Assembly (NCBI GenBank): GCA_030168575.1
Contig: CP115555.1
Span: 1,488,001-1,552,000 of the forward strand
Direction: 5' to 3'
DNA length: 64,000 nucleotides
Source: Methanomassiliicoccales archaeon LGM-RCC1
GTDB taxonomy: Archaea > Thermoplasmatota > Thermoplasmata > Methanomassiliicoccales > Methanomethylophilaceae
Shown here: positions 53,264-62,088 of the stretch, one piece after another
Layout: every line of letters starts with the position of its first letter
Position numbering within the stretch: the first letter of the stretch is position 1
Notes under the pieces: model-generated
Seen by the model: only the letters and a program-made list of their open reading frames with translations
Databases searched by the model: none
Told to the model about the DNA's origin: nothing
Program-made: the position numbers and the translations under genes

Positions 53264-53548
53264 ATGGGTCTTATGGATCAGCTCAAACAAGGTTTCGACA
53301 AGGTAGATGACAAACTCGAAACGGTTGTCGATGGCGGAAAAGCAGAAGTCGACATCAACAAGGAAGAAGTCAAGATAGTCGAGAACACCCGTGACATCGG
53401 AAAGAAGATGGTCGAGGCGATGGACAACGGCTTGACCGTGGAAGATGAATCCATCAAGGAACTCTACAACAAGATTCTCGAGTCCCGCAAGAAGATCGAG
53501 GAGCTCAAGGGCCAACAGGAAGAGTACAAGAAGAAACTCAACGAATGA
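53264..53548 (+). CDS. Small coiled-coil protein (94 aa), unknown
   Basis: ATG 53264 follows an AAGTGAG site; ATG 53237 would add nine residues. The product is acidic and helical throughout (KVDDKLETVVDGGKAEVDINKE and KILESRKKIEELKGQQEEYKKKL), with heptad patterns but no known family. Ends in a GGGGG-ACAT-CCCCC hairpin. Confidence 0.6.
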   Translation: MGLMDQLKQGFDKVDDKLETVVDGGKAEVDINKEEVKIVENTRDIGKKMVEAMDNGLTVEDESIKELYNKILESRKKIEELKGQQEEYKKKLNE

Positions 53549-53550
53549 AT

Positions 53551-53564
53551 GGGGGACATCCCCC
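53551..53564 (+). terminator. Hairpin after coiled-coil gene
   Basis: GGGGG-ACAT-CCCCC followed after a few bases by CCTTTTC. Confidence 0.6.
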
Positions 53565-53631
53565 AAACATCCTTTTCATTCGGCAAAAGTCGGACTCTAA
53601 GTTATTATTTTGAAACGCCATCCCCCTCTCC

Positions 53632-54894
53632 ATGTCTGTCAAAGATTCGCTTTTCGGCGAAATCAAAACCGTCGAGTCACACATCGATCCCGACAAGGGA
53701 GATGCCACAGCCAAACTCTTGGAGGACCAGAACGCCACATATGTCTTCGAAGACCTCAACGGAGGAAGGGCCGCAGGCAACATATTCTCCACCAGAGAGA
53801 AGATCGCAAAGGCGCTGAACATCCCCAAGGAGGACATCGTCACACATCTCCTGGATGCCGTCAACTCTCCTAAGGGATGCGAGACCGTCGACAACCCGGT
53901 GTTCAAGGAGTGCACAGTCCCTACGGACCTCATGAAGCTCCCTATCCCGAAATACTTCCCGGGCGACGGAGGACGCTATGTGACATCTGGCGTGATAGTG
54001 ACCGACTACGGAGGGAAGAAGAACGTTTCCTTCCACCGCATGATGATTATGGATGACAGACATATCGCGGTCAGGTTGGTTCCCAGGCATCTCTTCACGA
54101 TATTCAACATGGCGAAGGAGAAAGGCGAGGAGCTGAAGATCTCCATCTGCATCGGTGCCCAGGCAGAGGTCCTGCTGGCAGCTGCGACTTCGATGGACTT
54201 CGGAGCAGACGAGCTCGAGGTCGCATCGGCCATGTGCATCAAAGGCCATGGAAGCCCGCTCAAGGTGGGAAAGTGCGACAACGGCATACTTGTGCCCGCA
54301 GACACGGATTACGTTCTCGAAGGAAGGATCACGCTGAAGGAGACCAAGGAAGGCCCCTTCGTCGACATCACCGGAACATACGACTTCGAGAGGCAGCAGC
54401 CGGTCATCGAGATTGACAAGATCTGGACCTGCAAGGATCCCGTATTCCATCTCCTGCTTCCCGGAGGATATGAGCACTTCATGCTCATGGGCCTTCCCAG
54501 GGAACCGATGATCCTCAAGACCGTCAGACAGGCGGTACCTAGGGTCAAGAACGTCCGTCTGACGGAAGGCGGATGCTGCTGGCTTAACGGAGTGGTCTCC
54601 ATCAAGAAGAACAAAGAAGGGGACGGCGTCAATGCCATTTTGGCGGCGTTCACAGGGCACCCGTCCATGAAGAGCGTCATCATTGTCGATGATGACGTGG
54701 ACATCTTCAACGACCGTGAGGTCGAATGGGCAGTGGCCACCAGGATGCAGGCGGACAGGATCATCAAGATCCCCGGAGCGGCAGGATCCTCGCTGGACCC
54801 GAGCTCCCACGGCAAGACCACATGGAAGGTCGGCTACGATGCTACCATCCCGATGGATGCCGATAGGTCCCTGTTCGAAAAGATTAAATTGTGA
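53632..54894 (+). CDS. UbiD family decarboxylase (prenylated FMN), candidate anhydromevalonate phosphate decarboxylase
   Basis: 420 residues. Standard UbiD segments include VRLVPRHLF, CIGAQAEVLLAAATSM, HGSPLKVGKCDNG-like CIKGHGSPLKVGKCDNGIL, and the C-terminal acid region DREVEWAVATRMQADR, holding the conserved Arg-Glu-Asp-type catalytic set. In archaea a UbiD homologue decarboxylates trans-anhydromevalonate 5-phosphate in the modified mevalonate pathway, and the compact length fits. Other UbiD substrates remain possible. No UbiX partner is nearby. Confidence 0.86.
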   Translation: MSVKDSLFGEIKTVESHIDPDKGDATAKLLEDQNATYVFEDLNGGRAAGNIFSTREKIAKALNIPKEDIVTHLLDAVNSPKGCETVDNPVFKECTVPTDLMKLPIPKYFPGDGGRYVTSGVIVTDYGGKKNVSFHRMMIMDDRHIAVRLVPRHLFTIFNMAKEKGEELKISICIGAQAEVLLAAATSMDFGADELEVASAMCIKGHGSPLKVGKCDNGILVPADTDYVLEGRITLKETKEGPFVDITGTYDFERQQPVIEIDKIWTCKDPVFHLLLPGGYEHFMLMGLPREPMILKTVRQAVPRVKNVRLTEGGCCWLNGVVSIKKNKEGDGVNAILAAFTGHPSMKSVIIVDDDVDIFNDREVEWAVATRMQADRIIKIPGAAGSSLDPSSHGKTTWKVGYDATIPMDADRSLFEKIKL

Positions 54895-55006
54895 CCTGTG
54901 GACAAAATCGGGGTCGCAATCTATAGAGCCTAGAAAGCTGACGATAGGTCAAATATTCGCATCCCGAATCATTCCCGCAGACCATGAAAATGGCTGCGGG
55001 TGATGA

Positions 55007-57763
55007 ATGATGAATAAAACAATGGCTTTGATAGCCGTGGTCCTAAGCATGGTCACGGCATTCTATCTGGTCGGCATGGATGTCACTGATGGTGCGGTCC
55101 CTTCAGGGTCAATGACCATCACGGATGCGGATAGCAACACCTATGCCGATTCGGATCTGACCAGCACCGTGATCTACATAGACTGCGCAAGTGTCTGCGA
55201 TGATGCCTTCAAAGGTTGCACCACAATTACCAAGGTATACCTCAGCGGCAACGTCAAGACGATAGGCAACAGCGCTTTCGAGGGATGCACGAGTATGACG
55301 TACATCGAAGGTACGGAGCTCACCTCCATCGGAGATTATGCGTTCAAACAATCCAAATTGAAGACGGCTGATTTCTCCAGCAAACTCACATCGATAGGCG
55401 CGTATGCCTTCGAGAGATGCAACTACCTGACCGAACCCCTGCTCACAGGCACCGGGGTGACGGCCATAGGAGAAGGCGTATTCAAGAACAGCGGCGTGCT
55501 GGTAGAGGACCTGAGGAACGTGACGAGTATAACAGACTCCGCATTCTCCGGATCCAGCCTGGTAGGTCAGATAATCAACAAGAATCAGACTGTCAAGGTA
55601 GCCGGTGTCGCCTCTATAGTCCTCACCGGTTTCACTCCCGGCACCATATTGTACACATCAATCAACAATAACCACAAGCTTCTTCTCGAAGCTCCTTCCG
55701 GTACGACGCTGACCTTTACTGACAGCAACGGGATAACAGAAGTGATGAGTTCGTTCCAGGGTCTGGCGGCTATGAACAGGGGATGCAGCATACCGCTCAA
55801 CGGGGAGGACATCGAGATCACACCTCGCGTTACGACGATACACTTCAACCCCGTGCTGAACATGGCTGATGTGACGCACATCAGCGGTTCCGGCACATAC
55901 ACTATCCCGGCACCTTCTATTGGAGCGGGGATGCTGGAGAAATGGGTGATCGGTAACGGTACCGATGCGGTCACTACGATAAAGGAGACCGATTTCCAGA
56001 CACTTGATAGGGAGTTCACGCTCAATCCTGTGTTCGCCACCAGGCATGTCTCCTACAGCCACACCCAGGTATCAGGAACAGCTGCAGCTTCGTCACTGCC
56101 TACAGGCATGGACTTTACCGTTGGTGACGCCTATGTCGCTCTGGATGACATGGAAGGATACGAGTTCTCCGGATGGGAGGTGAACGGCGTGTTCTTCGGT
56201 GCCGGAGATGCGATCACCACGTACTCCGACCATACAGCGATTAGCGTATGGAATTCGACCACCTGCTCTCTGAATATCATGTCTGCGGACGGAAACGTAT
56301 CATCCACCCGGACACTGTCCCCAGGCACAACTGTATCGCTGTCCTCACTCTCGGTGACCGAACCAGAGAGCAAGAGGCTGCTCGGATGGAGCCTCACTGA
56401 AAACGGGACCGTTCTGACCTCAGACCCGACGATCAGTTCTGATTCATCCCTGTACCCGATATTCGAGGACAGGACGGAGTGGACGGTCAGATTCATGGAT
56501 GGGCCAGAAGTGCTGGACACTATAACCGGATACGACGGCAGATCGATCGTCATAACGGTGAACAATCCTTCCGCGGAAGGGAAGACCTTCCAGGGATGGC
56601 TGGCAGAGGAAATAGGAACGAAATACTACAAGAACGACACCGTCCCGCTCAGCGGAGATGTATACCTGAATGCGGTTTGGGGAAATGTCATGCTCCGCCT
56701 CTCCTATCACCATGTGTACTTGGAGAACAGCAGCGTCGCGTGGGGGACCGTGGTCACTGTAGGGACGAACAATGCGGTGAAGGAGGGCTTCTCACTCACG
56801 GGATGGTCGAGGACCCTCAACGGTGCAGCGGAGGTCGGGGATGGAAGCTCTCTGCAGATCACAGCCGATACCGACCTGTATGCAGTCTGGACTGAGAACG
56901 GGAGATACACTGTTACGTTGCATTACTACAACGGCAGGACCACATCCACATCTGTCAGCCCCGGAGAATCTTACACCGTTCCCAACGGAATGGCCAGAGA
57001 ACAGGCGACCTTCAACGGATGGTCACTGACTTCGGGAGGCGATTCCAACTATGTCGCGGGAGACACCATCGCCGTCAACAGAAGCATAGACCTCTATGAC
57101 GTATGGACCGTACGGTCCTCATCCGTTGCAGCCCAGACAGAGATTTCAGAGACTCCTGTAATGCCGCAGAGCGCGGTCATCACCACGGTATCCCTGAGAT
57201 TGATGGATGGCAGGACAACCCTGAGCAACACCAATGTCCAATCCGGCTCGGACTATCAGCTGAGCTCCGTGTTCGTCCCCGAGAAGGAAGGGTACCGTTT
57301 GCTGGGATGGAGCAGCGACAGCACAGCTGAGATTGCCGAATACTCCATCAATGACGCGGTCGCACCCTCTCAGAACACCATCCTCTATACCGTTTGGGAG
57401 AGGATGATGCAACTGACGCTGCATGACGGCAGCAATGTCGAGAGCGAGTACCATCCGATGAACGAAACCGTGCAGCTGGATGAACTGGAGAAAGAGGGTT
57501 ACGCCTTCAAGGGATGGAGCACAGAAGCTGACGGGGAGATCGTGGACGACATGCTCCGGATAGATTCCGATATTGAGCTCTATGCCGTATGGGAGCCTCT
57601 TGGATCCAGCATGGTGGTCGTACCCGATTCCGACGATGGATTGCCGGTGTTCAGCGATACGCCCTCCGAAGGGGTCAGCAAAGGAACCTTGACGATAGGC
57701 GCTGCCGCGATAGTTGCGGTCGTTATATCGACTGTCCTCGTGATGCATATCCGTAGGGCTTGA
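55007..57763 (+). CDS. Surface adhesin-like protein: BspA repeats and about seven InlB-type repeats
   Basis: 918 residues starting MMNKTMALIAVVLSMVTAFY, a signal segment. BspA-type leucine-rich repeats (SIGDYAFKQSKLKTADFSSKL-like) occupy about residues 50-215. The central and C-terminal part carries about seven InlB/Listeria-Bacteroides-type repeats, each marked by a GWS/GWxxxx core and an LYAVW or LYPIF end. The C-terminus is a transmembrane helix (GTLTIGAAAIVAVVISTVLVM) with a short HIRRA tail. Probably anchored to and exposed on the cell surface. It may bind host or microbial surfaces, an inference from the repeats. Confidence 0.85.
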   Translation: MMNKTMALIAVVLSMVTAFYLVGMDVTDGAVPSGSMTITDADSNTYADSDLTSTVIYIDCASVCDDAFKGCTTITKVYLSGNVKTIGNSAFEGCTSMTYIEGTELTSIGDYAFKQSKLKTADFSSKLTSIGAYAFERCNYLTEPLLTGTGVTAIGEGVFKNSGVLVEDLRNVTSITDSAFSGSSLVGQIINKNQTVKVAGVASIVLTGFTPGTILYTSINNNHKLLLEAPSGTTLTFTDSNGITEVMSSFQGLAAMNRGCSIPLNGEDIEITPRVTTIHFNPVLNMADVTHISGSGTYTIPAPSIGAGMLEKWVIGNGTDAVTTIKETDFQTLDREFTLNPVFATRHVSYSHTQVSGTAAASSLPTGMDFTVGDAYVALDDMEGYEFSGWEVNGVFFGAGDAITTYSDHTAISVWNSTTCSLNIMSADGNVSSTRTLSPGTTVSLSSLSVTEPESKRLLGWSLTENGTVLTSDPTISSDSSLYPIFEDRTEWTVRFMDGPEVLDTITGYDGRSIVITVNNPSAEGKTFQGWLAEEIGTKYYKNDTVPLSGDVYLNAVWGNVMLRLSYHHVYLENSSVAWGTVVTVGTNNAVKEGFSLTGWSRTLNGAAEVGDGSSLQITADTDLYAVWTENGRYTVTLHYYNGRTTSTSVSPGESYTVPNGMAREQATFNGWSLTSGGDSNYVAGDTIAVNRSIDLYDVWTVRSSSVAAQTEISETPVMPQSAVITTVSLRLMDGRTTLSNTNVQSGSDYQLSSVFVPEKEGYRLLGWSSDSTAEIAEYSINDAVAPSQNTILYTVWERMMQLTLHDGSNVESEYHPMNETVQLDELEKEGYAFKGWSTEADGEIVDDMLRIDSDIELYAVWEPLGSSMVVVPDSDDGLPVFSDTPSEGVSKGTLTIGAAAIVAVVISTVLVMHIRRA

Positions 57764-57837
57764 AGACGTTATCCTGGCTGGTCCAGGATACCATGCAAAC
57801 GCTTTATACCCCCATTCCCTAGGGGACGCTGAGCGAT

Positions 57838-59769
57838 ATGGCAGCGATCAGACTGGGTAAGAACCACCTTAGGTGGTGCTTTGAATGCAACCTCCCCATC
57901 ATGGAGAAGGAGAAATGCCCGGTCTGCGGATCTGCCACGGAAGAAGTCGTTCTCACGCCCCCCGGGGATTCAAGACCCGCCTTCCAGCATGACATTGATC
58001 TTCTCAGGAGCATCCTGGATCGCGATTACGGACAGGGATGCGGCATGGCAGTCATCCCTGACGGACATGTGGTTATCCTGAGCAAGGCCCCGTCCCTGGA
58101 CAGGATGGATGAGGTCGTCATCGACGGTGCTGTCATAGCATCGTTCAGATACGACATGGGATCAGGATGGAAGTTCGTTGCCAGGATGCAGGGCGCATAC
58201 CGCATCGGGAAGAATTACTCCAAAGGATACGTCGTATGCGATCCCGAGGCCGTTCCGTTCATCAGGGAGAGCAAGAACCTCATGGCGCCTGGAGTGGTCG
58301 ATGCTGATCCCGATATCAAGTTCGGTGACGAGATAATCATCGTCACACCAGACAGGGAGGTCATCGCCACCGGAATGGCGAAGATGACAGGTCCTGAGAT
58401 GGTTGAATCCACTAAAGGTGTGGCTGTCAGGACCAGATGGTACAGACCAGAAGAGTTCCGCGACCTCACCGACAAGCCCAACTCATGGGATGCAGCGGTC
58501 AAAGCTAACGAAGGGGTCATCCAGAGAAGAGTCGAAGAGGCCACGAGTTTCATCAAGAAAACCATCGAGAAGAACGACCTTCCCGCCATGGTCTCGTTCT
58601 CCGGAGGCAAGGACAGCCTCGCATCGCTTTTGCTCACGCTGGATGCCGGATTGAAGCTTCCGGTTCTGTTCGTCGACACGGGTCTCGAATTCGACGAGAC
58701 CGTACAGCATGTCCACGAGGTCTGCGAGAGGCACGGCCTCGAACTGATCGAGGAGAAGGCTCCCACAGATGCCTTCTTCGGTAACCTGGTGTACTTCGGA
58801 CCTCCTGCTAAGGACTACAGATGGTGCTGCAAGACCAACAAGCTCGGCCCCACCGTGGGCGCTATCAACAAACACTATCCCGACGGTGTCCTGTCTTTCA
58901 TCGGCCAGAGGAAATACGAATCTGAACAGAGGAACTCCAAACCTAGGGTCTGGAGGAACCCCTGGACTCCGGGACAGGTAGGAGCGTCCCCGATCCAGAA
59001 CTGGAGCGCTATGCACGTATGGCTTTACATCTTCTACAAGAAAGAGCCCTACAACGTATGGTACACCAGAGGATTGGACAGGATAGGCTGCTTCCTATGC
59101 CCAGCCTCGGACCTTGCAGAATTCGATGCGGTCAAGGGCAACAGCAAAAGATGGGATGAGTGGGACAAGTACCTGGACGAGTACATGAACGACCGCGGCC
59201 TCCCCAAGGAATGGAAGGAGTACGGTCTTTGGAGGTGGAAGAGCGCCCCCAACTCGATCAAGGAGGAAGTCCAGAGGGTCTCAGGAAAGGAGGTATCGGA
59301 ATTGACCAAACAGACTAAGGCGCCCGAGAAGGGCCCCATAACGATCAAGGTGCAGGACGGTTACTCCCCCTGCGTCATCGGATACAGCATCGAGGCAGCG
59401 CTATCCAGACCGATCGACCTGGAGAAGGTCCGTCCGTTCTGCCACGCCATAACCTGGATCGTCCCCGACAAAGTGGAGGGCGACTACCTGGAGCTCGGCG
59501 GGGCCACCCTTTACGCGGAAGGATCCATCATCAGCAAGTCCGGATCCGAACTCGATGCGAGGAGAACGATAGACCACGTCTTCCAGCTGATCATGCGCGG
59601 AGAGCAGTGCGTAGGATGCGGACTGTGCGCTGCCAGATGCAGACCTAAAGCCCTCTACATGGAGGACGGAAAGGTCCACATACACGAAGACGAATGCATA
59701 TTCTGCAGAGAATGTTTCGGACCATGCCCCTCGGTGAACTTTGCCAGGGGAGAGGAGTTCGAGCAGTGA
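57838..59769 (+). CDS. PAPS-reductase-like PP-loop protein with zinc ribbon, PUA-like domain and ferredoxin
   Basis: 643 residues. N-terminal zinc ribbon (WCFECNLP...CPVCGS), a PUA-like region (about 110-200), the PP-loop SFSGGKDSLASLL (about residue 252) of the PAPS reductase family, a CFLCPAS and CC pair in the middle, and C-terminal ferredoxin motifs CVGCGLCAARCRPKAL and CIFCRECFGPCPS. The archaeal COG0175 proteins with this order may reduce or thiolate an adenylated substrate; tRNA or sulfate-related roles have been proposed and are unproven. AMP phosphorylase follows 8 bases on. Confidence 0.82.
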   Translation: MAAIRLGKNHLRWCFECNLPIMEKEKCPVCGSATEEVVLTPPGDSRPAFQHDIDLLRSILDRDYGQGCGMAVIPDGHVVILSKAPSLDRMDEVVIDGAVIASFRYDMGSGWKFVARMQGAYRIGKNYSKGYVVCDPEAVPFIRESKNLMAPGVVDADPDIKFGDEIIIVTPDREVIATGMAKMTGPEMVESTKGVAVRTRWYRPEEFRDLTDKPNSWDAAVKANEGVIQRRVEEATSFIKKTIEKNDLPAMVSFSGGKDSLASLLLTLDAGLKLPVLFVDTGLEFDETVQHVHEVCERHGLELIEEKAPTDAFFGNLVYFGPPAKDYRWCCKTNKLGPTVGAINKHYPDGVLSFIGQRKYESEQRNSKPRVWRNPWTPGQVGASPIQNWSAMHVWLYIFYKKEPYNVWYTRGLDRIGCFLCPASDLAEFDAVKGNSKRWDEWDKYLDEYMNDRGLPKEWKEYGLWRWKSAPNSIKEEVQRVSGKEVSELTKQTKAPEKGPITIKVQDGYSPCVIGYSIEAALSRPIDLEKVRPFCHAITWIVPDKVEGDYLELGGATLYAEGSIISKSGSELDARRTIDHVFQLIMRGEQCVGCGLCAARCRPKALYMEDGKVHIHEDECIFCRECFGPCPSVNFARGEEFEQ

Positions 59770-59776
59770 ATGTGAC

Positions 59777-61348
59777 ATGAAGCTTACCGCCCACACATCA
59801 GATATTTGGGTCTCCGAACCGACCGTGATGATGCACTCCGAGGACTGCCTGAAGCTCGGTGTCGGACCTGAAGACCGCGTACGTATCACCAGCAACCGTT
59901 CAGTGGTCACATCCGTCGTCATCACGGACACGTACATCCAGAAAGGCGTAGTCATGATGCCTGCGACCTTCATGAAGAAATGCGATGCGGAGGACGGAGA
60001 CGAGGTGGAGGTCGTTTACTCCCCGATGCCGGAATCCGCCCGTTCCATACGCAAGAAAATCAATGGTGGAAAACTGGACAGGGAGGAGATAGACTCCATC
60101 GTCCAGGATATCATGGACGGAGACCTTTCTGAGAAGGAGATAATCGCCTTCGTCTCATCATTCAACGTCAACAATTCGGACCTCTCTGAGGTAGCTTATC
60201 TGACCAGATCGATGGCGGCCACAGGCACCACGGTCGACCTCGGTTCCAAGACCGTTTTTGACTTCCACAGTCTGGGAGGGGTTCCTGGAAACAAGATCAC
60301 CCCCATAGTAGTTTCAATTGTGGCCAGCAGTGGAATGATCATTCCCAAATTCTCATCGCGTTCCATAAGCAGCGCTTGCGGAACATCCGATTACGTCGAT
60401 ACATTCTGCGACGTAGAACTCAATGACGAGGAACTGAAATCCGCTATGGCAAAGACCGGCGGAGTATTCGCCTGCGGTAACAAAGACTACGCTCCAGTCG
60501 GCGACTTCATCATCAAGGCCGAGCGTCCCATGGGGATCGACCCCAGACCGACCATGATGGCATCCATCATGAGCAAGAAGGTCGCCATAGGCACCACGCA
60601 TCTTCTCACAGATATCCCGACCGGAAAGGGAGCCAAGGTCCCTGATATGGAGACCGCGGAGAGTCTGGCCAAAGATATGATCGACCTCGGTACGATCCTG
60701 GGGATGCATGTGGAGTGCGCGATCACCTATGCGGACCAGCCGATCGGCAGCTGCATCGGCCCCATCCTGGAGGCCAAGGAGTGCATCAAGGTACTCGAGG
60801 ACAGGACTGTCGAAGGATCGGTTGCAGAGAAGGCCTGCGGCATCGCGGGCATACTGATGGAGATGAAGGGCTGCAGGGACGGAAGAGCTATGGCCGAGGA
60901 GATCCTCAGATCCGGTCGCGCCCACAGGAAATTCCTGGAGATCGTTGAGGCACAGAAGGGCCGCCCGGATCTGAAATCAGACGACCTGTCCCCTGGAAAG
61001 TTCGTCAAGGATGTCCATGCCAAGAGGAACGGCCGTGTCCAGTTCGTCGACAATTCAAGTATGGTGGCGATAGCGAAAGGAGCAGGAGCACCTGCGGACC
61101 TGGGGGCCGGCATAGAGATACTTCACAAGATCGGTGATGAGGTCAAGGAAGGCGATGTCCTGTTCCGCATCTATGCGGAGAACGAATCCAAACTCAACCG
61201 CGCCATCGATTCGGCAAGATCGCGCCGTCCAATGGAGGTCAGGGACCGTCCTGTGTCCAGCGTACCATCGGACATCATCCTCAGGAGAATACCTTCCAAA
61301 GAGATTCTGGACCTTATCCGCTACAGAGATCAGCAATCCTCTTGTTGA
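59777..61348 (+). CDS. deoA: AMP phosphorylase (thymidine phosphorylase family)
   Basis: 523 residues from ATG 59777. It has the archaeal N-terminal extension, then LTRSMAATG, the phosphate/base site SGMIIPKFSSRSISSACGTSDYVDTF (in adjacent parts), and SSTK-like KVAIGTTHLLTDIPTGKGAKV, with C-terminal ALGADL-like GAGAPADLGAGIEIL. It converts AMP with phosphate to adenine and ribose-1,5-bisphosphate, feeding ribulose-bisphosphate isomerase and type III Rubisco in archaea. Those partner genes are not in this window. Thymidine phosphorylase is less likely. Confidence 0.9.
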   Translation: MKLTAHTSDIWVSEPTVMMHSEDCLKLGVGPEDRVRITSNRSVVTSVVITDTYIQKGVVMMPATFMKKCDAEDGDEVEVVYSPMPESARSIRKKINGGKLDREEIDSIVQDIMDGDLSEKEIIAFVSSFNVNNSDLSEVAYLTRSMAATGTTVDLGSKTVFDFHSLGGVPGNKITPIVVSIVASSGMIIPKFSSRSISSACGTSDYVDTFCDVELNDEELKSAMAKTGGVFACGNKDYAPVGDFIIKAERPMGIDPRPTMMASIMSKKVAIGTTHLLTDIPTGKGAKVPDMETAESLAKDMIDLGTILGMHVECAITYADQPIGSCIGPILEAKECIKVLEDRTVEGSVAEKACGIAGILMEMKGCRDGRAMAEEILRSGRAHRKFLEIVEAQKGRPDLKSDDLSPGKFVKDVHAKRNGRVQFVDNSSMVAIAKGAGAPADLGAGIEILHKIGDEVKEGDVLFRIYAENESKLNRAIDSARSRRPMEVRDRPVSSVPSDIILRRIPSKEILDLIRYRDQQSSC

Positions 61349-61374
61349 AATCCGTCGGAATCGCCCATCAAACG

Positions 61375-61380
61375 TTATAA
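61375..61380 (+). promoter_or_regulatory. TATA core for cysE
   Basis: TTATAA is about 27 bases before ATG 61404, consistent with a leaderless transcript and against a start at 61389. Confidence 0.55.
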
Positions 61381-61403
61381 TCTGAACCGTGATACACCAG
61401 TTC

Positions 61404-62036
61404 ATGAAAGTAGACCCCGACGACCTTGCGGCGGCAATGGAGAATGATCCCGCTCTCATCGATGAGAACGACGCGATCAAATACCACACCGGACTCCAGG
61501 CAGTCAGCATGTACAGGGAGAGCCACGAGCTATGGCTGAAAGGCGAGAAGGAGAAGGCCAGAGAGATCAATTACAAGGCCCACCAGCTGACGGGATGCGA
61601 CATTCACCCCGGAGCCACCATCGGAAAGAGGTTCTTCATCGACCATGCGACCGGGGTCGTCATCGGAGAGACCACCATCATCGGTGATGATGTGTCCCTC
61701 TACCAGGGAGTCACACTGGGCGGAGTCTCCACCAACAAAGGCAAGAGGCACCCCACCCTCGGTAACCACATAGTTATCGGGTGCAACGCTTCCATTCTCG
61801 GAAATATCACCATCGGGAACAACGTACGTATCGGTGCGGGTTCTGTCGTCCTCAACGATGTTCCTGACGACTGTACAGTAGTTGGAGTTCCCGGTAAAGT
61901 GGTCAGGCACAAGGGAGTCAAGGTCAATTGCGAGCTCATGCACTGCGACCTTCCGGATCCGGAAGAGGATGAGATCGTCATGCTCCGCAAGGAGATCGAG
62001 GAACTCAAGAAGCAGATCGCCGAGCTCAAGAAGTGA
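61404..62036 (+). CDS. cysE: Serine O-acetyltransferase
   Basis: 210 residues from ATG 61404 ([15 protein letters not shown]); GTG 61389 would add five. Left-handed beta-helix hexapeptides run through [28 protein letters not shown] to [17 protein letters not shown], with the CysE-type catalytic DIHPGA and [10 protein letters not shown] segments. It makes O-acetylserine for cysteine synthesis. Short form lacking much of the bacterial N-terminal domain. The convergent sstT gene and the cysS gene nearby form a cysteine/serine group. Confidence 0.92.
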   Translation: MKVDPDDLAAAMENDPALIDENDAIKYHTGLQAVSMYRESHELWLKGEKEKAREINYKAHQLTGCDIHPGATIGKRFFIDHATGVVIGETTIIGDDVSLYQGVTLGGVSTNKGKRHPTLGNHIVIGCNASILGNITIGNNVRIGAGSVVLNDVPDDCTVVGVPGKVVRHKGVKVNCELMHCDLPDPEEDEIVMLRKEIEELKKQIAELKK

Positions 62037-62054
62037 GTTCTAAAACAATAAGAT

Positions 62055-62081
62055 GGCCCGCCAGCGGACTGCTGGCAGGCC
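62055..62081. terminator. Shared hairpin between cysE and sstT
   Basis: GGCCCGCCAGC-N5-GCTGGCAGGCC, near-perfect, followed on the + strand by GGTTTAAT. Confidence 0.65.
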
Positions 62082-62088
62082 GGTTTAA

